Of a stretch of 6,531 bases of DNA, positions 1 through 5,994 are shown one piece after another. Position 1 is the first letter of the stretch. Every line of letters starts with the position of its first letter. The position numbers and the translations under genes are program-made. The DNA is from CAYLJO01 sp964383905 (lineage in GTDB: Bacteria > Acidobacteriota > Blastocatellia > Pyrinomonadales > Pyrinomonadaceae): NCBI GenBank assembly GCA_964383905.1, contig CAYLJO010000291.1, positions 1 through 6,531 on the forward strand. The letters are read 5' to 3'. The notes under the pieces were generated by a model. It made no database searches, was not told where the DNA came from, and saw only the letters and a list, made by a program, of their open reading frames with translations.

Positions 1-146
1 CGGTCGAGTAACTCAGCACCCAATTCAGCCTCCAGCCTTTGCAGTTGCCGGGTTACAGCCGAGGGTGTCCGGAATAGACGATCAGCCGCGCCGGCAATGG
101 ACCCGGCCCGGGCAAACTCTACGAGCGCGTGTAAATCGTCGAGCAC
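1..146 (-). CDS. LysR-family transcriptional regulator, N-terminal part (runs off the left edge)
   Basis: Reading the minus strand from a GTG at 146-144 gives 48 complete codons beginning MLDDLHALVEFARAGS. Residues 1-48 are the winged helix-turn-helix DNA-binding domain of LysR regulators. The typical features are a 'LHALVEFARAGSIAGAADRL' first part, a recognition helix around SAVTRQLQRLE (residues 29-39) and the following ELGAELLDR. A strong ribosome binding site, AGGAGG at 157-152, sits 5 nt before the GTG and decides the start. LysR proteins are usually about 300 residues, so only about one sixth is here; the effector domain is outside the window. The gene is divergent from the exported S9 peptidase at 299. 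By family habit it probably controls that gene and itself from the shared gap, but this is inferred. The effector cannot be guessed from this part. Confidence 0.87.
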   Translation of the reverse strand, partial: MLDDLHALVEFARAGSIAGAADRLFRTPSAVTRQLQRLEAELGAELLD

Positions 147-152
147 GGGAGC

Positions 153-182
153 CTCCTAAAGTAACTCCTAAAACCTCCTCCC
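153..182 (-). promoter_or_regulatory. Repeated Shine-Dalgarno-like motifs in the LysR leader
   Basis: In the LysR leader, TTTAGGAG occurs twice, 12 nt apart (160-153 and 172-165). A third purine block, GGGAGGAGG, lies at 182-174. Only the copy nearest the GTG is correctly spaced for initiation. The distal GGGAG can also pair with the CTCCC (151-147) just before the start codon, which would mask the functional site. Confidence 0.3.
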
Positions 183-184
183 AA

Positions 185-213
185 ACAATAGCAGAATCGT
201 GCGAAAACAGCAA
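185..213 (-). promoter_or_regulatory. Possible sigma-70 promoter of the LysR gene
   Basis: On the minus strand TTGCTG (213-208) and TATTGT (190-185) are separated by exactly 17 nt. They match the consensus boxes at 3/6 and 4/6 positions, so the case rests mostly on spacing. Transcription would start near 178 and give a leader of about 32 nt. Confidence 0.33.
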
Positions 214-262
214 CATCATTGTGAGAATAATGAACTTGTGGAATTGCCGGTACTCCGCTACA

Positions 263-280
263 GTCGGTAAGTCGGTAAGT
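263..280. repeat. 8-bp tandem repeat GTCGGTAA x2
   Basis: GTCGGTAA is present twice head to tail (263-270, 271-278), followed by GT, which starts a third copy. It lies 19 nt before the peptidase start codon and so probably in its leader. It could be a slipped-strand duplication or a protein-binding half-site pair; the sequence does not decide. Confidence 0.6.
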
Positions 281-298
281 AGAGGCAGTGGAGGTAGC

Positions 299-2437
299 GT
301 GAACAGATTAGCGTGTAGAGTGATGGTGGCCGTCGCCGGCATGGCGGTGCTCGGGATGACCGCAATGCTGGCCGGCGCACAAACCCATCCAGCGACCTAT
401 ACACTCAACGATGTGATGCAGGCGCCATTTCCGCACGACATGGTGGCCGCGCCCACGGGCGCAGCCGTGGCGTGGGTATTCAACGCGAAGGGCTGCAGTA
501 ACATCTGGGTAGCAGACCCATCCCATGGCGCGAAAGCGCGCCAGATCACACCGTACACAAAGGACGACGGTTTCGATATCGGCGAACTCGCCTGGTCGCC
601 GGATACGAAGTCGATCGCCTTCACACGGGGCCAGAGTCTTGAGGACGAGACTCCGACCAACGTTAATAACTCCCCGCAAGGCCCAATGCCCAGGGAAGTA
701 TGGGTGGTTGCCACGGCCGGCGGCGTGCCGCATGAGATCGGCGCGGGAGACTCCCCTAGCTTCTCGCCCGATGGCAGCCGGCTGCTGTTTGTCGACAAGA
801 AAAGAATTATGACGGTGGCCGCGAGCGGCGATGGCGACGCTCAGCCATTGCTCATCGATCAGGGAACAGTGGACTCGCTGACCTGGGCGCCGGGCGGCAA
901 GCGCCTGGCGTTCGTGAGCCATCGAGGCGGCCACTCGCTGATCGGTGTCTACGATTTCGTTGACCAAACCATCGTCTGGTTGAGTCCGAGTCTCGACTAC
1001 GACAGCTCGCCCGCGTTCTCACCGGACGGCGCGCGGATCGCCTTCGTTCATGTGCCGGCCCAGAAAACTCCCCCCGCATTCTTCTCTCAACGCAGCGGAC
1101 GACCGTGGTCGATCTCGACGGCGGACGTGAAAACCGGCCAGGGGCGACGTGTCTGGATTGCCGACGCGGGACCCGGCAGTGTATTCCATACGACGACCTC
1201 GGCGAACAACGACGGTCCCTCGGCGACGAGCCTGTTCTGGACCAACCATGATGATCTCGTGTTCCCCTGGGAGAAAAGCGGCTGGCTGCATCTATATGCC
1301 GTCCCCGTGCAGGACGGGACGGCCCGCGCACTCACGGTGGGAAAGTTCGAGGTCACACACTTCGTCTTCAGCCAGGACCGCAAGCGCCTGGTCTATTCGT
1401 CCACTCAGGATGACACCGACAGGATGCATATCTGGACGGTCGATGCCGAGCACGGTTTGGCGGTGCGCACCGCCCAGAGCCACGCCATCGAAGACTTTCC
1501 GCAGATCGGCGCCGACGGCACTCTTTTCGCATTGCAGAGCGACGGCAACCAGCCGCTGCATCCGGTCGCGTTGAGTGCAGGGGGGCAATGGCGGCGGCTC
1601 GCTCCGGAAGCCATCCCGTCCTCCTTCCCGAGTTCCAAGCTCGTCATGCCCCAGGCCGTGACCTTTACGGCGAAGGATGGCCAGGAAACGCACGCGCAAC
1701 TGTTCCTACCACGCGAAACCACCTCCAAGCCGCACCCGGCGATTCTGTTCTTCCACGGCGGCCCTCAAAGACAGATGCTGCTGGGGTTCGATCCCAAGCG
1801 TTCGTATAGCTGGATATACGCATTCAATCAGTACCTCGTCGCCGAGGGCTACATCGTGCTGTCAGTCAACTATCGCGGCAGTACCGGCTATGGCCTTGAC
1901 TACAGAGAGGCCGACAACCTCGGCCCCGGCGGCAGCAGCGAGCTCAATGACCTGGTCGGCGCCATCACCTATCTGCGAGGCCGACAGGACGTCGACTCCC
2001 ATAGATTAGGCATCTGGGGACCTAGCTATGGGGGACTCATGACGGCCCTTGGTCTCGCGCGCGCCTCAGATGCATTCGCGGCCGGTGTCGATTATGCGGG
2101 CATACATAACTGGTCGACGTTCCTGTCCTCGGCGGGCGACCCAATCGACGGACGCGATGCGAACCGCCAGGCGGTGGAATCCTCCCCCATCGCGACCATC
2201 GATCAGTGGCACTCACCCGTGCTGCTTGTGCAGGCAGACAACGACGGCGTTGTACCATCCCAGCAGGCCGCCGAACTCATCGAAGGCTTGAGGTCGCACA
2301 ACATCGAACATGACGTAATCATGATTCCGAACGAGATTCATGACCTCGCACGCTACTCATCGTGGATGATGTTGTTCAATGCTGCGGATGTGTACTTCGA
2401 TCGGCAACTAAACAAGCGGAGCGCGCCCTCTCCGTAA
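299..2437 (+). CDS. Exported S9-family serine peptidase (acylaminoacyl/dipeptidyl peptidase type)
   Basis: This 712-residue protein has the two-domain layout of the prolyl oligopeptidase clan. A signal peptide (residues 1-27, likely cleavage after the AGA) predicts export to the periplasm. Residues ~35-440 form a TolB/WD40-like beta-propeller with repeated WSPD/FSPDG strands (W99, F155, W196, F240). Residues ~455-712 form the alpha/beta-hydrolase domain: HGGP at 486-489 (oxyanion region), NYRGS at 524-528, nucleophile Ser576 in GPSYGG, probable acid Asp649 in ADNDG, and His681 in NEIHDL. Such enzymes release dipeptides or acylated residues from short peptides. The start is the GTG at 299, because GGAGG at 290-294 precedes it and the signal peptide begins there. 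The same frame is open back to 65, but that part lies antisense over the LysR gene and has no export signal. Length and all catalytic residues are normal, so the enzyme is probably active. Exact specificity is unknown. Confidence 0.92.
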   Translation: MNRLACRVMVAVAGMAVLGMTAMLAGAQTHPATYTLNDVMQAPFPHDMVAAPTGAAVAWVFNAKGCSNIWVADPSHGAKARQITPYTKDDGFDIGELAWSPDTKSIAFTRGQSLEDETPTNVNNSPQGPMPREVWVVATAGGVPHEIGAGDSPSFSPDGSRLLFVDKKRIMTVAASGDGDAQPLLIDQGTVDSLTWAPGGKRLAFVSHRGGHSLIGVYDFVDQTIVWLSPSLDYDSSPAFSPDGARIAFVHVPAQKTPPAFFSQRSGRPWSISTADVKTGQGRRVWIADAGPGSVFHTTTSANNDGPSATSLFWTNHDDLVFPWEKSGWLHLYAVPVQDGTARALTVGKFEVTHFVFSQDRKRLVYSSTQDDTDRMHIWTVDAEHGLAVRTAQSHAIEDFPQIGADGTLFALQSDGNQPLHPVALSAGGQWRRLAPEAIPSSFPSSKLVMPQAVTFTAKDGQETHAQLFLPRETTSKPHPAILFFHGGPQRQMLLGFDPKRSYSWIYAFNQYLVAEGYIVLSVNYRGSTGYGLDYREADNLGPGGSSELNDLVGAITYLRGRQDVDSHRLGIWGPSYGGLMTALGLARASDAFAAGVDYAGIHNWSTFLSSAGDPIDGRDANRQAVESSPIATIDQWHSPVLLVQADNDGVVPSQQAAELIEGLRSHNIEHDVIMIPNEIHDLARYSSWMMLFNAADVYFDRQLNKRSAPSP

Positions 2438-2490
2438 GCAGGTCCATCACTACGGTTTTGATCGACGGTGTGTGAGCCCTTCGCTGTTCT

Positions 2491-2539
2491 CGGCAAAGCA
2501 ATTTTGCCGGTCTACTGGTCTAGGTTTGCGAACCGGCAA
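2491..2539. other. Competing inverted repeats downstream of the peptidase gene
   Basis: CGGCAAA (2491-2497) and TTTGCCG (2503-2509) form a perfect 7-bp stem with a 5-nt loop. TTGCCGGT (2504-2511) is also perfectly complementary to ACCGGCAA (2532-2539) across 20 nt. The middle segment can therefore pair with either neighbour, but not both. The hairpin is 54 nt after the peptidase stop, where a terminator would be expected. No T-tract follows on either strand, so it is not a typical intrinsic terminator. It may instead be transcript-end protection or a decayed recombination site. Confidence 0.45.
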
Positions 2540-2724
2540 TCGGGCTGCCTGCGGCGCGCGGGGGCCCTCCACGGCTCTTCCCACGGAATCACGCCTGCCT
2601 TGAGGCTTGAGATGATGCGGTCGGTAACGGTCTGATCGAACGCATCCGTGGCAACAGTATTTGACGGCCAACTCTGACCGCTTGTCTCGTTGCGGACACC
2701 GCATGTCACTTTTCCTGCAAACAT
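2512..2724 (-). pseudogene. Remnant of ArdC-like antirestriction protein (N-terminal ssDNA-binding domain)
   Basis: The minus-strand stretch 2646-2560 encodes 29 residues containing TDRIISSLKAGVIPWEEPWR. This matches the start of the ArdC N-terminal domain, whose hallmark is a 'TDRII..LE.G..PW..PW' pattern. ArdC proteins are about 300 residues and protect incoming plasmid DNA from restriction. Here the similarity stops soon after PWRAP, and the frame ends at a stop at 2512. The expected following motif, LP.N..TG..Y.G.N, is not visible in frame, and no central or C-terminal domain exists. The open frame reaches an ATG at 2724, but residues before the core do not look like the family and no good ribosome binding site is seen. 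I read it as a relic of a mobile element. The identification rests on one short motif. Confidence 0.55.
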
Positions 2725-2789
2725 TGGTTCTTCGCGTCATATTATTCAGTGGGCACAGGAGCATCGCCAAGAACGTATTGGCGTTGGGA
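2715..2789 (+). other. Weak attC-like inverted repeat or operator ahead of the barrel-protein gene
   Basis: GTTCTTCGCG (2727-2736) and CGCCAAGAAC (2765-2774) are complementary at 9 of 10 positions. AAC (2720-2722) lies outside on the left and GTTGGGA (2783-2789) on the right, echoing the two better attC-like sites further right. It lacks their extra unpaired base and the right spacer is longer (8 nt). CGCCAA (2765-2770) also pairs perfectly with TTGGCG (2778-2783) over a 7-nt loop, so an operator or leader hairpin is an equally good reading. TATTAT at 2740-2745 could be a -10 box, but no matching -35 was found. Confidence 0.22.
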
Positions 2790-2831
2790 TGACGCTGTGG
2801 CCCGACAGGCCTACAAGAGGAGAAGAAGCGA

Positions 2832-3314
2832 ATGAAATCGAGATTGGCAGCTTACATGAATCTGGGGGGGCGCATTCTGGTCTCCACGGTACTGGCGGTA
2901 ATCGTAGCGGCTACCGCCGGGGCGCAAAGTGCACGTGCCCAGGATGTGCGCCAGTATACTGACGGCCCAGTCATTAGGTTGGACTACATTCAAGTTGAGT
3001 ACGGGCATTTTGAAGAATACGTCGATTGGCTAAAGTCGACATGGAAGCCGACCATGGAAGCCATGAAGAAAGCTGGGCTAATCATCGATTACAAGGTCGT
3101 CAGGGCCACTCCAAAAACACCGGATCAGCCCAATATAATTCTTATGATCACTTTTAAAGACGGGGCCGCTGCTTTGGATAAAGACGCCGAGCAAGACGAA
3201 GTGGCCAACAAAGTAATCGGTAGCACCGAGTTTCAGAACAAGGCCAGAGTGGGCCGGAATCAATACAGAAAAGTTCTGGGCATTGAATACGTTCGTGAAC
3301 TTATTTTGAAATGA
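2832..3314 (+). CDS. Small exported protein, probable dimeric alpha-beta barrel fold, function unknown
   Basis: The start ATG is well supported by AGGAGA at 2818-2823, 8 nt upstream. The 160-residue product has a long signal peptide with a hydrophobic core around ILVSTVLAVIVAATAG (residues 15-30) and a likely cleavage after ARA (36), so it should be periplasmic. The mature part of about 124 residues runs strand (VIRLDYIQVEYG, 47-58), helix (FEEYVDWLKSTWKPTMEAMKKAG, 60-82), strand (IIDYKVVRA, 84-92), strand (IILMITFKD, 102-110), then helices. That order is typical of ferredoxin-like alpha-beta barrel proteins such as ABM/NIPSNAP-type domains, which dimerise. No catalytic residue can be named. 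It is visibly AT-richer than the S9 peptidase. The next reading frame starts 40 nt downstream on the same strand, so co-transcription is possible. Confidence 0.8.
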   Translation: MKSRLAAYMNLGGRILVSTVLAVIVAATAGAQSARAQDVRQYTDGPVIRLDYIQVEYGHFEEYVDWLKSTWKPTMEAMKKAGLIIDYKVVRATPKTPDQPNIILMITFKDGAAALDKDAEQDEVANKVIGSTEFQNKARVGRNQYRKVLGIEYVRELILK

Positions 3315-3354
3315 CAAGTTTTATTTGTGTACGTATTCAAAGAGGGCGCGTAAG

Positions 3355-3729
3355 ATGGCTATTACGCGAATGCTGAGGGACGTTTGTGGGTATGATCGGC
3401 CATGTTCATGCTTACTTTCAAGCGTGACCATCCGATTGATGGTGCTCGCCACAGTGAGCCTTTCTCCGATGCTCGCTGTAGAGGACGCGCCTCGAACAGC
3501 CCCACCCGCCACTCCCGAGCATGACGTCGTCGAAAACTATCATGGCAGGCAAGTCCATGACCCCTATCGGTGGCTCGAGGAGGCGGGAGCGCCCGCGGTT
3601 GAGCAGTGGATCGACTCGCAGAATGCTTACACGGACGCCGTCATGAGCGGCTTCCGGGACCACGGCGCGATCATCAAGCGTGTTGGTCAGCTCGCCCTGA
3701 GCGGTGCGGCACTACCGATGCTCGCATAG
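3355..3729 (+). pseudogene. Truncated S9A prolyl oligopeptidase (N-terminal fragment only)
   Basis: The 124-residue frame contains, from about residue 57, the unmistakable start of prolyl oligopeptidases: the pattern 'D.VENYHG..V.DPYRWLEE', then 'VEQWIDSQNAYTDAVM'. Intact S9A enzymes are about 700 residues. Here the similarity ends after RVGQLALSGA and a TAG follows at 3727-3729. The propeller continuation and the whole catalytic hydrolase domain are absent, and the other two frames after 3690 show no continuation, so a deletion is more likely than a simple frameshift. The start at ATG 3355 has AGAGGG 8 nt upstream. An alternative GTG at 3424 gives a more normal signal peptide (TIRLMVLATVSLSPMLA) but has no ribosome binding site. 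Any product would be an exported, inactive stub. Confidence 0.82.
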
Positions 3730-3742
3730 GACGCCACGACAA

Positions 3743-3762
3743 CATCGCGCGCTGCGCGCATG
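3743..3762. repeat. GC-rich near-palindrome between S9A fragment and dehydrogenase gene
   Basis: CAT-C-GCGCGC-T-GCGCGC-ATG is a 20-bp palindrome with one bulged C and a single central base. It lies 14 nt after the S9A stop and 51 nt before the dehydrogenase start. No T-run follows, so it is not a standard terminator. It may be an operator, a transcript hairpin or a scar of the event that truncated the S9A gene. Confidence 0.4.
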
Positions 3763-3812
3763 TGAAATTCATTGCTCGGATTCACCATTAAGAGTGCGCA
3801 GGGAGACTCGGA

Positions 3813-4829
3813 ATGAAGGTGTTGATTGTGGGTATCGGTGCGCTGGGCGGAACGATTGCGGCCCGTGCAATCAACGCAGGAGTGCCCGTTCGGCTGGCAA
3901 CTCGCAGTTCCGAATCCGCGGGAGTGCTGCGAAGATCGGGACTGCGCGTCTCCGGGATTGGAGGAGATGCGTGCGCGGTTTCGGTCGATGTTGCCCCTAT
4001 TGCCGACTATCGAAAGGGGGACGAATTCGACCTGATCCTGCTCGCGACCAAAGCGCAGGACGCGCTGGACATTGCGCCACGCTTGGGACCTTTGCTCGCG
4101 CCCGGCGGGGTTCTGTTGCCGATACAGAACGGCGGCGTCGCGCGTATGGTAGCGGATTGCCTGGGCGAGGATAAGGTTCTAGGCGGAGTCTCCAATCTCG
4201 CGGCAACGATGGTGGAACTGGGTATTTACGAGCAAAAAAATGGAGGGCTGCTGATCGGCGAACTGACCGGCGGAATAAGCGAGCGCGCCGACCGCGTTGC
4301 CAAGGAACTGGGCCGAGCTATCGAGGTGCGAGTATCTCCGAATCTGACCGGCGCGATTTGGTCGAAGCTGCTGATCAACTGCTCCGTCACAACCCTGGGC
4401 GCGCTCTCCGCGCAGACCATGCGCCAGTATATGGAGACAGAAGCAGGCAGGCGGATGTTCCGCAACACGTATACGGAAGCGCTGTCCGTGGCGCTTGCCA
4501 TTGGCGCTCGGCCGGAGCGGTTGGCGGTGGAGCCGATTCCGCCCGGCTGGGACGGCAACGGGGCACCCGACGGACGTTATGAGTCGTGGGTCGACGGGAT
4601 CATCGCCTTCTACGGGGACATTAAACCCTCCATGCTTCAAGATTTTGAGCGTGGAAGGAAGACGGAGATCGACTTCATAAACGGTTACGTCGCGCGGCTC
4701 GGCGGCGAATTCAATGTGCCGGTGCGGATGAATGCGGCAATCACCGATCTCGTGCACGGTATCGAACGGGGAGAGACGCAACCAGCTTTCGAGCGCTTAG
4801 ACGATCTCCGCCGCATTGCGGACATGTGA
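3813..4829 (+). CDS. Ketopantoate reductase (PanE/ApbA) family NADP-dependent dehydrogenase
   Basis: The 338-residue protein begins MKVLIVGIGALGG, a Rossmann fold with GxGxxG at residues 7-12. Arg31 after the second strand and Lys80 in LLATKAQD match positions that bind the NADPH 2'-phosphate in PanE. PIQNG (103-107) supplies the conserved Asn106. In the C-terminal domain Lys185 (IWSKLLIN) corresponds to the catalytic lysine, and Glu285 in 'SMLQDFERGRKTEIDFINGYV' (273-293) to the substrate-binding glutamate. All key residues are present, so it should be an active cytoplasmic reductase of a 2-oxo acid such as 2-dehydropantoate. It is longer than E. coli PanE (303) because of a stretch around 240-265. 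There are no pantothenate genes nearby, so a related substrate is quite possible. The start is set by GGGAG at 3801-3805. Its stop overlaps the next start (GTGA). Confidence 0.9.
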   Translation: MKVLIVGIGALGGTIAARAINAGVPVRLATRSSESAGVLRRSGLRVSGIGGDACAVSVDVAPIADYRKGDEFDLILLATKAQDALDIAPRLGPLLAPGGVLLPIQNGGVARMVADCLGEDKVLGGVSNLAATMVELGIYEQKNGGLLIGELTGGISERADRVAKELGRAIEVRVSPNLTGAIWSKLLINCSVTTLGALSAQTMRQYMETEAGRRMFRNTYTEALSVALAIGARPERLAVEPIPPGWDGNGAPDGRYESWVDGIIAFYGDIKPSMLQDFERGRKTEIDFINGYVARLGGEFNVPVRMNAAITDLVHGIERGETQPAFERLDDLRRIADM

Positions 4830-5572
4830 ATCTGAAAATCATGAACAATGATCGGCAAAGCAAGAAGAGCTCCTTCAACAGCTACGCCCTCATGGCAATT
4901 CCCTATGCGACTTTTTGCCCGGCGTCGGCCCCGGATCGACGGACAATCGGAGGTGACGCGGTTGCGAGCTTAAGACTCCACGTGCTGCCATCCCAATATA
5001 CCCAAGCGTTTGAAACGGAAGGTACAAGTGATTGGCCGCCAACCGCCCAGACGTTTGTGCTGGACAGCGCTGCCACGTTTGAATTCCGGTTTTGCCCTGT
5101 GAACGGATCCGGTAGGGTGACGAGATTTATTGATGTCGAAGGTGCAATTATAGCCGAGGCCGAAGTGCTCCGGATGTTGAAAGGCCATTCACGGGTCAAG
5201 AGACTCTATTTCGTCGCACAGCCGACGTGGGCTTGTGATACCAGCGGCGCTGTCCTCAATGAGACAGCGCTCCTTTTTTTAGAGCTTGAGCCTGCTGGCG
5301 TTGACGAGTCTTCTCCCTTTAGTCAAAGGCTGCGGGGAGTTATTGGTGATAATCCCCTGTTGCTTATCACATGGTCGGGGCGCGGGCGATTGCCTGTGAT
5401 TAGGGTCGGGCAAACGGACTATTTACCCGTTCTGGCTGATGCTAAAATGGCTGATGTGAGATTCCCGAAACAAATCGGGACGATCCCCATGCCTGAGTCG
5501 CGGGAAAGGGATGTGCGTTTAGCGAGGCTTGAGGACGTAATTACATTCATCAAGCGGAAAGCGGGAAGTTGA
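4826..5572 (+). CDS. Unrecognised 248-residue protein, translationally coupled to the dehydrogenase
   Basis: I do not recognise this protein. The frame begins with GTG at 4826, sharing GTGA with the stop of the dehydrogenase gene, a common sign of translational coupling. No ribosome binding site is seen there or before the alternatives (ATG 4841, ATG 4892), so the start is uncertain. The product looks genuinely coding: alternating hydrophobic strands (KRLYFVAQPTW, TALLFLELEPAG, NPLLLITWSGRGRLPVI) and a charged helical end (RDVRLARLEDVITFIKRK). It has no evident signal peptide, membrane helix, metal-binding cluster or nucleotide-binding loop. Third-position GC is lower than in its left neighbour, suggesting separate origin. 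A terminator-like hairpin lies inside it (5247-5280), and an attC-like repeat begins 17 nt after its stop. It could be a cassette gene with a replaced 5' end. Confidence 0.68.
   Translation: MNLKIMNNDRQSKKSSFNSYALMAIPYATFCPASAPDRRTIGGDAVASLRLHVLPSQYTQAFETEGTSDWPPTAQTFVLDSAATFEFRFCPVNGSGRVTRFIDVEGAIIAEAEVLRMLKGHSRVKRLYFVAQPTWACDTSGAVLNETALLFLELEPAGVDESSPFSQRLRGVIGDNPLLLITWSGRGRLPVIRVGQTDYLPVLADAKMADVRFPKQIGTIPMPESRERDVRLARLEDVITFIKRKAGS
5247..5280 (+). terminator. Intrinsic-terminator-like hairpin inside the orphan gene
   Basis: GCGCTGTC (5247-5254) and GACAGCGC (5263-5270) form a perfect 8-bp stem around 8 nt, of which TC/GA can extend the stem past a bulged C. TCC and then seven T residues (5274-5280) follow. 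Stem, spacing and T-run fit an intrinsic terminator on the plus strand. It lies within the 4826-5572 reading frame (codons for SGAVLNETALLFL), which is unusual. It might limit transcription of the distal half or be a chance product of the codons. Confidence 0.45.
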
Positions 5573-5588
5573 GTAGTGGGGACACCGC

Positions 5589-5690
5589 GTCTAACCACCA
5601 CTGCACCGGACTCGGCTGAGGGCTGCAACTACCTGTCTCTTGCTTAACAGCTATGTGGCTTTCGCTCGCCGGTGAGTTTTATCGTTGGGG
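5589..5690 (+). other. Candidate integron attC site (left of the two)
   Basis: The left end GTCTAAC (5589-5595) fits the inverse core RYYYAAC. A 4-nt spacer is followed by ACT-G-CACCGG (5600-5609). The right end reads CCGGTG-AGT (5669-5677), a 6-nt spacer and the core GTTGGGG (5684-5690). The inner arms pair over 9 bp with a single extra G (5603) on the 5' side, the asymmetric position known for attC sites. The 102-bp length is in the normal range. It starts 17 nt after the orphan gene's stop. Departures: the right core ends in purine, not pyrimidine, and the unpaired base is G on the top strand, where the classical sites have C. Confidence 0.55.
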
Positions 5691-5751
5691 CGCGCAGTAT
5701 CTTGCGTTCAATACAACCTGCCGGGTAAGCCGGCGCACAGAAGGAGGAGCT

Positions 5752-5994
5752 ATGAAGAAGGTTGCTAGTTTGGTTGGGATACTGATTGTCACAGCGACAG
5801 TTGTTAATTCGGCAAGAGCACTGGCTAGTGATCGCGATCAAATTCGCGCCCTCGAAGACCGGTTTGCACAAGCATTCAGGGCGAAGGATGTCAATCGCAT
5901 CATGTCTGTCTATGTGTCCGATGCGACTCTTTCGGTCTTTGATGTCGTTCCGCCACGCGAATATGTAGGCGCGGCGGCTTATCGCAAAGGATGA
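5752..5994 (+). pseudogene. Truncated exported SnoaL/DUF4440-type (NTF2-like) protein, N-terminal fragment
   Basis: An excellent AGGAGG at 5742-5747 precedes the ATG at 5752, and the inverted repeat GCCGG-N5-CCGGC (5720-5734) lies just upstream. The 80-residue product has a signal peptide (MKKVASLVGILIVTATVV, cleavage likely after ALA at 25). From residue 28 it reads like the first helices and strand of the NTF2-like SnoaL/DUF4440 family: 'IRALEDRFAQAFRAKDVNRIMSVY', then FDVVPPREYVG. Family members need about 120 residues for the cone-shaped barrel; here only about 55 remain before TGA at 5992. The remaining strands do not appear in other frames. Instead the downstream sequence is the end of an unrelated protein in another frame, so a deletion fused two genes. 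Confidence 0.72.

Larger units (their letters stand above)
147..298. promoter_or_regulatory. Divergent regulatory gap between LysR gene and S9 peptidase
   Basis: This 152-bp gap separates two divergent starts, the usual position for a LysR operator. An interrupted dyad CATT-N8-AATG at 217-232 is the best operator-like element I see. It does not match the T-N11-A LysR box well, so it is only a candidate. I find no convincing -35/-10 pair for the plus-strand peptidase. Confidence 0.4.

Noticed and set aside
65..298. N-terminal extension of the S9 peptidase frame back to an ATG at 65
   Set aside because: It overlaps the LysR gene antisense, lacks a ribosome binding site and would bury the signal peptide; GTG 299 with GGAGG fits better.
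308..967. 219-residue minus-strand open frame, and a second one at 852-1331
   Set aside because: Antisense shadows of the S9 peptidase; composition is Arg/His-rich and no start signal is visible.
3704..4174. 156-residue plus-strand frame following the S9A fragment
   Set aside because: Tested as a frameshifted continuation of the oligopeptidase. It shows no S9A motifs and mostly overlaps the dehydrogenase in a shifted frame.
4179..4781. 200-residue minus-strand open frame
   Set aside because: It lies wholly inside the well-supported dehydrogenase gene and its translation is His/Arg/Pro-rich without family pattern.
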